A stretch of 64,000 bases of DNA from Leifsonia shinshuensis (GTDB lineage Bacteria; Actinomycetota; Actinomycetes; Actinomycetales; Microbacteriaceae). Below, piece by piece: positions 23,243 to 31,850 of this stretch (position 1 is its first letter; each line of letters begins with the position of its first letter). The stretch is taken from assembly GCF_031456835.1 (NCBI RefSeq), contig NZ_JAVDVK010000001.1, positions 3,410,001 to 3,474,000 of the forward strand, given 5' to 3'. The notes beneath the pieces were generated by a model. That model saw only the letters and a program-made list of their open reading frames with translations, had not been told where the DNA came from and ran no database searches. The translations under genes were made by a program, and so were the position numbers.

Positions 23243-24402
23243 CCGACTCTGCGACGGACGCCTCCACGGACCGCATCCCGGCACTCGCCGAGCTCACCAC
23301 GATCCGCGTCGGCGGCGCGCCCGCGGCGTTCGTCCCGGCGGACGACCGCGACACCCTCGTCCGTGCCGTCCGAGACGCCGTGACCTCCGGCGAGGACTGG
23401 CTGGTCCTCGGCGGCGGGTCGAACCTCGTGGTCGCGGACGACGGGTTCGACGGCACCGTGATCCACGTGCGCACGCGCGGCGTGGAGAGGTTGTCCGCAT
23501 CCGACGGCCGGATCCGCATCCGGGTGCAGGCGGGCGAGCCCTGGGACGACCTCGTCGCCCTGACCGTGCGCAACGGCTGGTCGGGCATCGAGGCGCTCTC
23601 CGGCATCCCCGGCTCGACCGGCGCCGCTCCCGTGCAGAACATCGGCGCGTACGGCCAGGAGCTCGAATCCGCCCTCGTCGGTGTCGAGTTCCTCGACGAG
23701 GAGACCGGCGACGTCCTGTACCTCCGCCGGGACGAGCTCGGTCTGGGGTACCGCACGTCCGTGCTGAAGCGCGGGCGTCGCGGCGTCGTCCTCTCCGTGG
23801 ACCTGGAGCTGGATGACACCACCGCCTCCGACGGCGTGGGCGCTCCGTTGAGCGCGCCCGTCGCGTACGCGCAGCTGGCGGACGCGCTCGCGGTGCCGCT
23901 CGGGGCGCGCGTCCCCGTCGCCGAACTGCGCCGCGCCGTGCTCGCCCTGCGCTCGTCCAAGGGCATGGTGCTCGACCCTGCCGACCCCGACTCCGTGAGC
24001 TCCGGGTCGTTCTTCACCAACCCCATCGTCTCGGAGAGCTTCGCCCGCTCGCTGCCCCGCAACGCCCCGCGGTGGCCGCAGGAGCCGGCGGAGCCGGACG
24101 CCGTCATCGGGCTGCCGCCCGGAGGTCTGCACCCGCTCGACGTGCCGCCGCTCGCGACGGGCGAGTACACGGTCAAGCTCAGCGCGGCGTGGCTCATCGA
24201 GAACGCGGGCATCCACCGCGGGTTCGCGCTGCCCGGCTCGGGCGCCGGCATCTCCTCGAAGCACACGCTCGCCATCGTCAACCGCGGAGGAGGGACGGCC
24301 GCCGACGTCGTGCAGCTCGCCGACTTCATCCAGTCCCGGGTGCAGGCGGAGTTCGGAGTGCTGCTGCAGCCGGAACCCGTCATGGTGGGCATCTCGCTCT
24401 GA
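23239..24402 (+). CDS. murB: UDP-N-acetylmuramate dehydrogenase
   Basis: A 387-residue FAD enzyme of the VAO fold that reduces UDP-GlcNAc-enolpyruvate to UDP-MurNAc for peptidoglycan. Visible motifs: TTIRVGGAP near the N-terminus, the FAD loop WLVLGGGSNLV, GIPGSTGAAPVQNIGAYGQE, the active-site serine in SSGSFFTNP, and the C-terminal AAWLIENAG...SSKHTLAIVN. The length and the insert around the catalytic Ser fit the E. coli-type (type I) MurB. The start overlaps hadB by four bases. Confidence 0.95.
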   Translation: MTDSATDASTDRIPALAELTTIRVGGAPAAFVPADDRDTLVRAVRDAVTSGEDWLVLGGGSNLVVADDGFDGTVIHVRTRGVERLSASDGRIRIRVQAGEPWDDLVALTVRNGWSGIEALSGIPGSTGAAPVQNIGAYGQELESALVGVEFLDEETGDVLYLRRDELGLGYRTSVLKRGRRGVVLSVDLELDDTTASDGVGAPLSAPVAYAQLADALAVPLGARVPVAELRRAVLALRSSKGMVLDPADPDSVSSGSFFTNPIVSESFARSLPRNAPRWPQEPAEPDAVIGLPPGGLHPLDVPPLATGEYTVKLSAAWLIENAGIHRGFALPGSGAGISSKHTLAIVNRGGGTAADVVQLADFIQSRVQAEFGVLLQPEPVMVGISL

Positions 24403-24448
24403 GCGGGGCGCTCCCACGGCATTCGCAGGGCTGACACCCGACGATCTC

Positions 24449-24480
24449 TGAGAGTATTCTCACGACCGGCTCCATAGGCT
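24449..24480 (+). promoter_or_regulatory. Palindrome and -10 box upstream of the Gly/Asp-rich membrane protein
   Basis: TGAGA-GTAT-TCTCA (24449-24462) is an inverted repeat in an AT-richer patch, followed by TAGGCT (24475-24480) as a candidate -10 box. The palindrome overlaps the expected -35 position. It resembles a Fur/Zur-type half-site pair but without the central base, so no regulator is named. Confidence 0.4.
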
Positions 24481-24528
24481 GGACGCACCCCGGCGCACCG
24501 GCGCCGTCGTGGACTGAAGGGGAACGAC

Positions 24529-25374
24529 ATGGGATTCCTTGACCGCCTGCTCGGACGTGAAGAACCGACGCCGAACCGTTCCCCGCAGTACGGCGCTCCC
24601 GCTCCGCAACAGGGAGCTGCCGCACCGAACGCGGCCCCGGCGGCCCAGGCCTCCTCGGGCCAGGCCCGCAGCGAGGACGAGATCGCCGTCGAGCGCTACC
24701 GCTACCTGCTGCGCACCGCGCCGCCGGAGACCATCGAGCAGGTGCACGAGGAGGCGTTCGCCAAGCTCAGCCCGGACCAGCGACGGCTGCTGTTTCAGCA
24801 GCTCAGCGAGAGCGCTCCGGCCGGCGAGCAGCCGCGTGGCGACGATCCTCGCTCGCTCGCCCAGTCGGCCACCCGTTCCGAGCTGCGCCAGCCGGGGACG
24901 CTCGAGCGCGCTCTGGGCGGTGGACGCGGGCCGGGCTACGGCGGCATGGGCTTCGGCAGCATGTTCGCGAGCTCCCTGCTCGGAAGTGTCGCCGGCTACG
25001 TCATCGGGTCGGCGCTGGTCAGCGCGTTCCTGCCGCCGATGGACATGCAGGCCGACGGTGGATCGGGCGACCAGAACGGCGACAACCAGAACGGCGACAA
25101 CCAGAACACGAACGACCAGGGCGGCGACAACGGCTCCGGTGACAACGGCTCCGGCGACGGCGGCTCGGGCGACGGCGGTTCCGGCGGCGACGCCTCGGGC
25201 GGCGACGTGCAGGCGGCCGGCTGGGACGGCGGCGGCGACGCATCCGGCGCCGACGCCGGCGGCTGGGGCGGCGACCAGGGCGGTGGCGACTGGGGCGGAG
25301 GCGGCGACTGGGGCGGCTTCGGCGGCGGTGGCGACTTCGGCGGGGGCGACTTCGGCGGGGGCGACTTCATCTGA
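24529..25374 (+). CDS. Membrane-anchored protein with a Gly/Asp/Asn-rich tail
   Basis: A 281-residue protein of unknown function. Residues 1-45 are a Pro/Ala/Gln-rich leader after MGFLDRLLGREE; 46-100 form a helical domain (EIAVERYRYLLRTAPPETIEQVHEEAFAKLSP); 143-168 form one hydrophobic segment (GSMFASSLLGSVAGYVIGSA); from about 175 on is low-complexity repeats (NGDNQNGDNQN, GSGDNGSGDG, then GGGDFGGGDFGGGDF at the end). The tail is negatively charged and could bind cations or be disordered. AAGGGGAA precedes the ATG. It is followed by a hairpin shared with the convergent recQ gene. Confidence 0.75.
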   Translation: MGFLDRLLGREEPTPNRSPQYGAPAPQQGAAAPNAAPAAQASSGQARSEDEIAVERYRYLLRTAPPETIEQVHEEAFAKLSPDQRRLLFQQLSESAPAGEQPRGDDPRSLAQSATRSELRQPGTLERALGGGRGPGYGGMGFGSMFASSLLGSVAGYVIGSALVSAFLPPMDMQADGGSGDQNGDNQNGDNQNTNDQGGDNGSGDNGSGDGGSGDGGSGGDASGGDVQAAGWDGGGDASGADAGGWGGDQGGGDWGGGGDWGGFGGGGDFGGGDFGGGDFI

Positions 25375-25383
25375 CCCGCCCGC

Positions 25384-25412
25384 GAGCGGGGGCATCGCGA
25401 GTGCTCCCGCTC
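25384..25412. terminator. Hairpin between convergent genes
   Basis: An 11-bp stem (GAGCGGGGGCA with one G-T pair) and a 7-base loop between the Gly/Asp-rich protein gene and recQ; it touches the recQ stop codon and can serve both strands. Confidence 0.55.
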
Positions 25413-27501
25413 AGCTGCGGACGGCGGCGGCGAACGGCAGCACGGCCGACGCGCCGGTGCGCAGGAGCTCCTGCCCCGCGACGGTGATCGTCCAGCGGCT
25501 GTCGACCAGGTCGTCCACGAGCAGGACCGGCGCCCCGGGCGGGATCTCCAGGCCGTCCGCCGTGAATCGATCCCACACTGCGGCCAGCCGGAACGCGCTG
25601 TTCCCACCCGGCGCTCCCGACGGGGGAGCGCCGCGCCAGCCGAGCGTCCCGGCGAACGGGAGCCGGCCGACGCCCGCCAGGCCCCGTGCGAGAGACTCCA
25701 CGAAGAGCGGTCGCCGTCGGGAGGGCATCGCGGCGACGGCTGCCGGACGCGCCTCCCAGTCCCAATCCGCGAGGACGCGGACGCAGGCGTCGAGCACGGC
25801 CGGAGGCACCTGCTGGTCGGGTGCGCCGTCGGCGAGCAGCTCGCGCAGCCGGCCGCCCCAGCCGAGATCGGTGAGCCGCGCCAGCGCGCGCCCCGGCTGC
25901 AATTGCTGTTCCGGGCGCAGCTTGCCCTTCACCGCGACGCCGAGCCGGTCGGCCCCGGTGGGCCAGAGCTTGCGCGGTTCGATCTCCACCCCGACGCGGT
26001 CGAGCAGCGAGCCGACCTCGCCTGCCGCGGCATCATCCACGTCGTTCGGGTACCAGACGCCCGCGCAGTTGTCGCAGCGCCCGCACGGGCCTGCGGCCGG
26101 ATCGTCGAGAGCGCGCTGGAGGAACTCCATGCGGCAGCCCGTCGTCGACTCGTACTCCAGCATCGACCGCTGTTCGGCCTCGCGAGCCGCAGCGATCCGC
26201 GCGTAGCGTTCCTCGTCGTACTCCCACGGAGCGCCGGTCGAGACCCAGCCACCGCTCACGCGCCGGACTGCGCCGTCGACATCGAGCACCTTGAGCAACA
26301 GCTCGAGCGTCGAGGCACGGAGGTCGACCCGGCTCTCGAGCACCCGCGTCGACTGCGGCTGGCCGTCGAGAGCGTCGAGAACCGCGGCGGCCTTCTCGCG
26401 GGACGGCATGGACGCCGTGGCGAAGTACTGCCAGATCGCCTGGTCCTCCGGGCCGGGCAGGAGCAGCACGTCGGCGTTCTCCGTCGCGCGCCCGGCGCGA
26501 CCGACCTGCTGGTAGTACGCGACCGGCGAGGAGGGTGCGCCCAAGTGCACGACGAAGCCCAGGTCGGGCTTGTCGAAGCCCATGCCCAGCGCGCTCGTCG
26601 CGACGAGCGCCTTCACCTCGTTGCGCTTCAGCCGACCTTCGAGGTCTTCGCGCTCCGCCGTGTCCGTCTGCCCGGTGTACGCGTGCGCCTCGTGCCCAGC
26701 GCGACGGAGGACACGAGCGGTGTCCTCTGCGGCCGAGACCGTCAGCGTGTAGACGATGCCGCTCCCCGGCAGGTCGTCGAGATGGCCGGCGAGCCACGCG
26801 AGCCGGGTGGTGGCATCCGGGAGGGGGAGCACCCCGAGCCGGAGCGAGCGCCGCGCGAGCGGGCCGCGGATGGTCAGCACCTCGGCCTCGCGCCCGGAAC
26901 CGAGCTGTTCGACCACGTCGGCCACCACGCGTTCGTTGGCTGTCGCGGTGGTGGCGAGCACGGGTACGTCGTCCGGCAGGAGCGCGATGAGGTCGCGCAG
27001 GCGACGGTAGTCGGGCCGGAAGTCGTGGCCCCAGTCGGAGATGCAGTGCGCCTCGTCGACCACCAGGAGTCCGCTGCGCTCGACGAGGGCCGGCAGTTGC
27101 GTGTCGCGGAACTCGGGGTTGTTGAGCCGCTCCGGCGAGACGAGCAGCACATCCACCGAGTCGTCGCGCAGCCGCGCGGCGACGTCCTCCCACTCGTGCC
27201 GGTTGGCCGAATTGATCGTGACGGCTCGCACACCCGCGCGTTCGGCGGCGGCGACCTGGTCGCGCATCAGTGCGAGCAGCGGCGAGACGAGGATGGTCGG
27301 CCCGGCGCCGCGACCCCGGAGCAGCATCGTGGCCACGAAGTAGACCGCTGACTTGCCCCACCCGGTGCGCTGGACGACCAGCGCCCGCCGCCGGTCGTCG
27401 ACCAGGGCGCTGATCGCCTCGAACTGCCCGTCGTGGAAGTCGGCGTCCGGCCGGCCGACGAGCGTGCGGAGGCGGAGGAGGGCGTCGGTCGCTGTGGTCA
27501 T
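25411..27501 (-). CDS. recQ: RecQ-family DNA helicase with a phosphoribosyltransferase-like C-terminus
   Basis: A 696-residue protein. The helicase core has Walker A TGWGKS (46-51), the DEAH box VVDEAHCISDWGHDFRPDY (147-165), SAT-like VLATTATAN, and motif VI QQVGRAGRAT (331-340). The RecQ zinc site follows with Cys456, Cys473, Cys476 and Cys479. The last about 150 residues have no HRDC domain; instead VLLVDDLVDSRWTITVAGQ (659-677) is a PRPP-binding motif typical of type I phosphoribosyltransferases. Such fusions occur in other actinobacteria; whether the transferase domain is catalytic is unknown. The ATG is six bases after CACGAT, a near-match to the leaderless layout. Confidence 0.9.
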   Translation of the reverse strand: MTTATDALLRLRTLVGRPDADFHDGQFEAISALVDDRRRALVVQRTGWGKSAVYFVATMLLRGRGAGPTILVSPLLALMRDQVAAAERAGVRAVTINSANRHEWEDVAARLRDDSVDVLLVSPERLNNPEFRDTQLPALVERSGLLVVDEAHCISDWGHDFRPDYRRLRDLIALLPDDVPVLATTATANERVVADVVEQLGSGREAEVLTIRGPLARRSLRLGVLPLPDATTRLAWLAGHLDDLPGSGIVYTLTVSAAEDTARVLRRAGHEAHAYTGQTDTAEREDLEGRLKRNEVKALVATSALGMGFDKPDLGFVVHLGAPSSPVAYYQQVGRAGRATENADVLLLPGPEDQAIWQYFATASMPSREKAAAVLDALDGQPQSTRVLESRVDLRASTLELLLKVLDVDGAVRRVSGGWVSTGAPWEYDEERYARIAAAREAEQRSMLEYESTTGCRMEFLQRALDDPAAGPCGRCDNCAGVWYPNDVDDAAAGEVGSLLDRVGVEIEPRKLWPTGADRLGVAVKGKLRPEQQLQPGRALARLTDLGWGGRLRELLADGAPDQQVPPAVLDACVRVLADWDWEARPAAVAAMPSRRRPLFVESLARGLAGVGRLPFAGTLGWRGAPPSGAPGGNSAFRLAAVWDRFTADGLEIPPGAPVLLVDDLVDSRWTITVAGQELLRTGASAVLPFAAAVRS

Positions 27502-27539
27502 GCAGCCATCGTGTCAGGGACGGCCGACGGTGGACGCGC

Positions 27540-27574
27540 GAGTGCGGACATCCGTGGAGAGGATGTCCGCACTC
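27540..27574. terminator. Long hairpin beyond the PspC operon
   Basis: A perfect 14-bp stem (GAGTGCGGACATCC and complement) with a 7-base loop, between the recQ start and the stop of the convergently placed small membrane gene on the same strand. It probably ends the transcript coming from the PspC genes; there is no T-tract. Confidence 0.6.
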
Positions 27575-27590
27575 CAGGTTGTGGACGAGT

Positions 27591-27941
27591 TCAGCCCCGG
27601 CCGGTCAGGCGCCGGCGCTGGGACGCGCGCAGGCCGCCCAGCAGGGCCGACACCACGATGATGAGGCCGACGACGGCGGCGCCGAGCGCCCATGCCGATC
27701 CGGGCGTCAGGGCCGAGATCCAGTTCGCCGTCTCGGCCGCCCGCTCCGACGAGGAGACGATCCACAGGGTGAGGGCGGCGAACACGGTCAGCAGCGCGCC
27801 CCAGACCACCCCGCCCCAGCGGATGGGAGCGCTGACGGCGGTGGCGGCCGGCGGGAACGGTGCGGGCGGCGGTGCGAGGGGCGTCGTCGCGTCGGTGAGC
27901 GACTCGGTGGGGTACGGCGTGGTGTTCTGCGGTTCGGTCAT
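27591..27941 (-). CDS. Small two-helix membrane protein downstream of PspC
   Basis: A 116-residue protein with a Pro/Thr-rich N-terminus and two membrane segments (about 42-62 and 82-102), ending in a basic tail ASQRRRLTGRG. No family recognised. AGGAGA lies upstream of the ATG at 27941. It follows the PspC-domain gene by 25 bases on the same strand, so it is probably in the same envelope-stress transcript. Confidence 0.75.
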   Translation of the reverse strand: MTEPQNTTPYPTESLTDATTPLAPPPAPFPPAATAVSAPIRWGGVVWGALLTVFAALTLWIVSSSERAAETANWISALTPGSAWALGAAVVGLIIVVSALLGGLRASQRRRLTGRG

Positions 27942-27966
27942 CTCGGGGTCTCCTGTCGGTCCGTGG

Positions 27967-29184
27967 TCAGTGCTGGAGCAGGACGGGGAGGCCCTCGCCC
28001 GTGATGCGGAAGCCGGCGACGCCGTCGCCCGCGAGGAGAAGGGCGACTCCCGTGAGGACCGCGAGCAGGATCCCCAGGAAGATGAGGAACCCGCTCCGGC
28101 GGCGGGCCAGACCGGCGATGAGCACCACCACGCCGACCACGAGGGTCGCGGCTGCGAATCCGGCAGCCGTCGTGAACCGCGCGACACCGGCCAGCTGCGG
28201 CCAGACGATCGCGACGAGCGAGCCCGCGACGAGGGCGAGCCCCACCGCGAGCCAGCCGACGGCCGCCCCGACCCGCGGGTTCGCGGCGCGGTACGCCTCA
28301 CGGCGGGCGGCGGCGTCGGCGGACGCCACGGCCACCTGGGCGCGGAGCTCGGCGGAGCGCTGCGCCTTCACGGCCCGCATGTCGGCGGCGAGGCGCTGCT
28401 TCCACGCGGCGTGCTCCGCCCGCCACTGCGCCTGGCGCTGCTGCCAGTCGGCGAGGTCGGTGGGAGAGGCGCCCGGGACCGGGGCGGGCGGAGGAGTGGG
28501 CTCTGCGGCGACGTCCAGCTGGATCGTGTCCGACTCCGCGGTGTCGGGCGACGGCTCCGAAGAGGCCGCCTCAGCCGGTGCCGCGGTGTCCGCCGCAGGG
28601 CCGGTCGGCGTCGTCGTACTCGCCGCGCCGGCGGCCCACGCAGCCTGCGGGGCGCCGCCTGCCGACCGCGACTCCGACGCCCGCACCGCCACGACGATCA
28701 GCGCGACGACCGCGCCGATCACGACGAGCGTCCACACCAGCCTGCCGACGAGGTCTCCCCAGGCGGAGACGTCCCAGAAGGCGCCGTGCGCCCACCAGAA
28801 GCCGCTCGTCCAGGGGAGCAGGGAGAGCAGCAGCATCACGCCGATCGCGACGATGGGCGGCTCGAAGTCGCCCTCGAACAGGCTCTGCAGGTGGATGCGG
28901 CCGTCGCGGTCCGGGAGGAGCGCCCAGGCGGCCGCGTAGAGCAGCAGCACCGGGGCGCCGAGGATGCCGGCGACCACGACGATGCCGCGCACGATCAGCG
29001 GGTCGATGCCCAGCCGGTAGGCGATCCCGGCGCAGACGCCGCCGAGCCAGCCGTCGGACCGGACCACGCCGAGGCCGCGCATCCAGTCGAAGAACCGGGT
29101 GCCGCGGCCGGAGAAGCCGGTCCGCGGTCCTCCGTACGGGTTGCCGGGGGTCCCCACCGGCCGGGTCGATTCGTTCTGTGACAT
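27967..29184 (-). CDS. PspC-domain membrane protein
   Basis: A 405-residue protein. The PspC domain covers about residues 30-95 (SDGWLGGVCAGIAYRLGIDPLIVRGIVVV, then the helix LLLYAAAWALLP). Further membrane helices follow, then a Pro/Ala/Glu-rich linker with a charged helical stretch (DLADWQQRQAQWRAEHAAWKQ), and three or four C-terminal helices. PspC proteins act in envelope stress responses. It is divergent from a kinase gene that also begins with a PspC domain. GGAG precedes the ATG at 29184. Confidence 0.85.
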   Translation of the reverse strand: MSQNESTRPVGTPGNPYGGPRTGFSGRGTRFFDWMRGLGVVRSDGWLGGVCAGIAYRLGIDPLIVRGIVVVAGILGAPVLLLYAAAWALLPDRDGRIHLQSLFEGDFEPPIVAIGVMLLLSLLPWTSGFWWAHGAFWDVSAWGDLVGRLVWTLVVIGAVVALIVVAVRASESRSAGGAPQAAWAAGAASTTTPTGPAADTAAPAEAASSEPSPDTAESDTIQLDVAAEPTPPPAPVPGASPTDLADWQQRQAQWRAEHAAWKQRLAADMRAVKAQRSAELRAQVAVASADAAARREAYRAANPRVGAAVGWLAVGLALVAGSLVAIVWPQLAGVARFTTAAGFAAATLVVGVVVLIAGLARRRSGFLIFLGILLAVLTGVALLLAGDGVAGFRITGEGLPVLLQH

Positions 29185-29299
29185 GCTCCACATCCTGCCG
29201 TCGCGTCCGGACGCCGGGTATCGGGTGAACCCCTGAGCGCACCCTGATCCTCGCCCCGGGCGGGTGCGGGGTCCCCGGGGGTCTGATTGGATGCTGGCT

Positions 29300-30517
29300 A
29301 TGTCCTCCACTGCTCCCGCCGGACCGCGCACGCGCGCCGGGCGCCCGCCGCTGGCGCGTCCGCGCACCTGCGTGGTGGGCGGGGTGAGCGTCGCCCTGGC
29401 CGATCATCTCGGCTGGCCGCTCGCCGCCGTGCGGTGGGCGTTCGTCGGTCTGACCTTCCTGGGCGGCGGTGGGATCCTGCTCTATCTGTGGCTGTGGGCG
29501 CTGACGCCCCTGCGCCCCGCCGGAGCCGCGGACCCGGCGGACGGCGTGCGGCGCCGGGTCAACGTGCCGTGGGTGCTCGCCGGGGCGGGCGCCGTCGCCG
29601 GCATCTCGGCGATCGTGCTCGCCGCGGGCGGCGCGCTCGGCGCGGGCTTCGGCGCGCTGGCCGCCTGCGCCCTGCTCCTGGTCTTCGCCGTCGCGTGGGA
29701 GCAGCTGGCGGACGAGGAGCCCGCCGCCTTCGCGCCGCTGACCCCGACGGTGTTCCGCATCTCGTGCGGTGCGTTCCTGGTCGTCGTCGCGCTGGCGCTC
29801 GCCGTGACGCAGGACGCGGGCGGCCCCGGCGTGCTCTGGCTCGGCATCCTGATCACCGTGCTCGCCGGTGCGGCCGTGCTGGTGGCGCCGTGGGGGCTGC
29901 GGCTGTGGCGCGAGCTGATCTCCGAGCGCACGGCCCGCATCAAGGAGGAGCAGCGTGCCGAGATGGCCGCGCACCTCCACGACTCCGTCCTGCAGACGCT
30001 GGCGCTGATCCAGAACCGGGCCGGCGCGTCGAGCGAGGTGGGCCGGATCGCGCGGGCGCAGGAGCGGGAGCTGCGCGAGTGGCTCTACGCCGATGCTGCC
30101 GCGGCACCCTCCGGCGCCGAGCGCGACCTCGCCGGCGAGCTGCGGGAGGTCGCCGCGGCCCTCGAGGTGGACCACGCGGTGCACTTCGACGTCGTCTCGG
30201 TCGGGGAGCCGGTGCGCACTGCGCCGTCCGAGCTGGGGGCGGCCGCGCGCGAGGCGATGCTCAACGCGGCCCGGCACGCGGGCGGCGAGGTGTCCGTCTA
30301 CATCGAGCACGCGGGGGAGCGGGTCGACGTGTTCGTGCGCGACCGCGGACCGGGGTTCGACGTGGATGCGCTTCCCGAAGGCCGCCTCGGCGTCAGAGAA
30401 TCGATCATCGGCCGGATGCGCCGTGCGGGCGGGCGCGCGACGGTCGCGCCGCGGGACTCCGGCACCGAGATCCAGCTGAGCATCGACCTCCCCGGCGAGG
30501 CGACCGGGACGACGTGA
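29300..30517 (+). CDS. PspC-domain sensor histidine kinase
   Basis: A 405-residue kinase. Residues 15-75 are a PspC domain (VVGGVSVALADHLGWPLAAVRWAFV, then LLYLWLWALTP), followed by about five further membrane helices to residue 200. The HisKA_3 dimerisation region carries the phospho-acceptor His227 in AAHLHDSVLQTLALIQNR, and the ATPase domain shows AAREAMLNAARHA (N box) and DRGPGFDVD. It should phosphorylate the LuxR-type regulator encoded next. The ATG at 29300 is seven bases after TTGGAT, a leaderless-type promoter; another ATG at 29291 is in frame. Confidence 0.88.
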   Translation: MSSTAPAGPRTRAGRPPLARPRTCVVGGVSVALADHLGWPLAAVRWAFVGLTFLGGGGILLYLWLWALTPLRPAGAADPADGVRRRVNVPWVLAGAGAVAGISAIVLAAGGALGAGFGALAACALLLVFAVAWEQLADEEPAAFAPLTPTVFRISCGAFLVVVALALAVTQDAGGPGVLWLGILITVLAGAAVLVAPWGLRLWRELISERTARIKEEQRAEMAAHLHDSVLQTLALIQNRAGASSEVGRIARAQERELREWLYADAAAAPSGAERDLAGELREVAAALEVDHAVHFDVVSVGEPVRTAPSELGAAAREAMLNAARHAGGEVSVYIEHAGERVDVFVRDRGPGFDVDALPEGRLGVRESIIGRMRRAGGRATVAPRDSGTEIQLSIDLPGEATGTT

Positions 30518-30525
30518 GAGGCGAC

Positions 30526-31200
30526 ATGAGCGAGACAGACGGCACCGCGCGACCGGTCACGGTCGTGGTGGTCGACGACCACTCCATCTTCCGTTCCGGG
30601 CTCCGCGCCGACCTGGACGAGCGCCTGCGCGTGGTGGGGGAGGCGGCCGATGTGGATGCGGCGGTCGCCGCCATCGTCGGGTCGCGGCCGGATGTGGTGC
30701 TGCTCGACGTCCACCTGCCCGGTGGTGCGGGCGGCGGCGGCGCCGAGGTGATCCGACTGGTCGTGGAGCAGGGGGGCGCCAGCCGCTTCCTGGCGCTCAG
30801 CGTCTCCGACGCCGCGGAGGACGTGGTCGGCGTCATCCGCGCCGGCGCGCGTGGGTACCTCACCAAGGGCAGCTCCGGGCGTCAGGTGAGCGACGCCGTC
30901 CTCGCCGTGGCCGGCGGCGACGCGGTCTTCTCGCCGCGCCTGGCCGGGTTCGTCCTCGACGCGTTCGGAGCGGCGTCGGGGGAGCAGGCGGAGACGACGG
31001 ACGAGCTGGACCGCCTCTCGGCGCGCGAGCGCGAGGTGATGCGGCTGATCGCGCGCGGCTACGCCTACAAGGAGGTGGCCGCCGAGTTGTTCATCTCCAT
31101 CAAGACGGTCGAGACCCACGTGTCGGCCGTGCTCCGCAAGCTCCAGCTGTCGTCGCGCCACGAGCTCACCGCCTGGGCGCTGGAGCGCAAGCTGCTCTGA
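30526..31200 (+). CDS. LuxR/NarL-family response regulator
   Basis: A 224-residue response regulator. The receiver domain has the acidic pair Asp17/Asp18 and the phospho-acceptor Asp61 in VVLLDVHLPG, with Lys in YLTKGSS. The C-terminal LuxR helix-turn-helix is LSAREREVMRLIARGYAYKEVAAEL then SIKTVETHVSAVLRKLQL. GAGAGG lies before the ATG, which is eight bases after the kinase stop codon. With the kinase it forms an envelope-stress two-component system of the LiaSR/DesK type. Confidence 0.92.
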   Translation: MSETDGTARPVTVVVVDDHSIFRSGLRADLDERLRVVGEAADVDAAVAAIVGSRPDVVLLDVHLPGGAGGGGAEVIRLVVEQGGASRFLALSVSDAAEDVVGVIRAGARGYLTKGSSGRQVSDAVLAVAGGDAVFSPRLAGFVLDAFGAASGEQAETTDELDRLSAREREVMRLIARGYAYKEVAAELFISIKTVETHVSAVLRKLQLSSRHELTAWALERKLL

Positions 31201-31210
31201 TCGCGCCGCC

Positions 31211-31227
31211 GCGGCCTGGCCGCTTTT
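31211..31227 (+). terminator. Short terminator after the response regulator
   Basis: GCGGC-CTG-GCCGC followed directly by TTTT. The stem is only 5 bp but is GC-only and has a T-run, 10 bases after the stop codon. Confidence 0.5.
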
Positions 31228-31254
31228 GCGGGTACCCCCGGCGTCCCGTACACT
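31226..31254 (+). promoter_or_regulatory. Promoter of the tRNA-Trp-secE-nusG-rplKA transcript
   Basis: TTGCGG (31226-31231), 17 bases, then TACACT (31249-31254) within CCCGTACACTTG. The same core (TTGCGT, 18 bases, CCCGTACTCTTG) precedes rplJ, so both translation operons share it. A second possible -10 (TAGCCT near 31367) lies closer to the tRNA. Confidence 0.6.
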
Positions 31255-31412
31255 TGACGCGGTGGTTGAATCTGCCAAGCTTTTCTGCGCCCTTTTCCCG
31301 GTGCGGCGACGGCAGCACTGCCGGGTCGTCCGGGGTATCAGCAGCACGTTCGGATGTTCGATCGGCTAGCCTGGATGAGGTGGCGACGTGAGGTCTGGCG
31401 ATTCGCTTTCCT

Positions 31413-31485
<73 letters not shown>

Positions 31486-31525
31486 CAAGTCGGCACCTGT
31501 GCCGATCCACGAAAGGTGTAACGAG

Positions 31526-31798
31526 GTGGCCCGAAAGGTAATCGACGAGCCGAGCGAGGAGATCGTCGCCAACGCGAAGAAGGATCGCGCTGAGCGGCGC
31601 AACCCCTTCGCGCGGATCGCCCTGTTCATCCGCCAGGTCATCGGCGAGCTCAAGAAGGTCGTCACTCCGACCCGCAAGGAGCTCTTCAGCTACACCGGCG
31701 TGGTGCTCGTTTTCGTGATCATCATGATGGCTCTCGTGTCCCTCCTTGACTGGGTGTTCGGCATGGGTGTCGTCTGGGTCTTCGGAAACCCGAAGTAG
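31526..31798 (+). CDS. secE: Preprotein translocase subunit SecE
   Basis: A 90-residue single-pass membrane protein. The cytoplasmic amphipathic region contains the conserved FIRQVIGELKKVVTPTRKEL, followed by one membrane helix (VLVFVIIMMALVSLLDWVFG). It stabilises SecY in the Sec translocon. GTG at 31526 is chosen because GAAAGG sits nine bases upstream; a GTG at 31499 would start only 13 bases after the tRNA. nusG follows 52 bases downstream. Confidence 0.93.
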   Translation: MARKVIDEPSEEIVANAKKDRAERRNPFARIALFIRQVIGELKKVVTPTRKELFSYTGVVLVFVIIMMALVSLLDWVFGMGVVWVFGNPK

Positions 31799-31850
31799 AC
31801 GACGTCGATCAGGCCGCACGGCCTCCCCGACAAGAAATGGAATGAATTCA

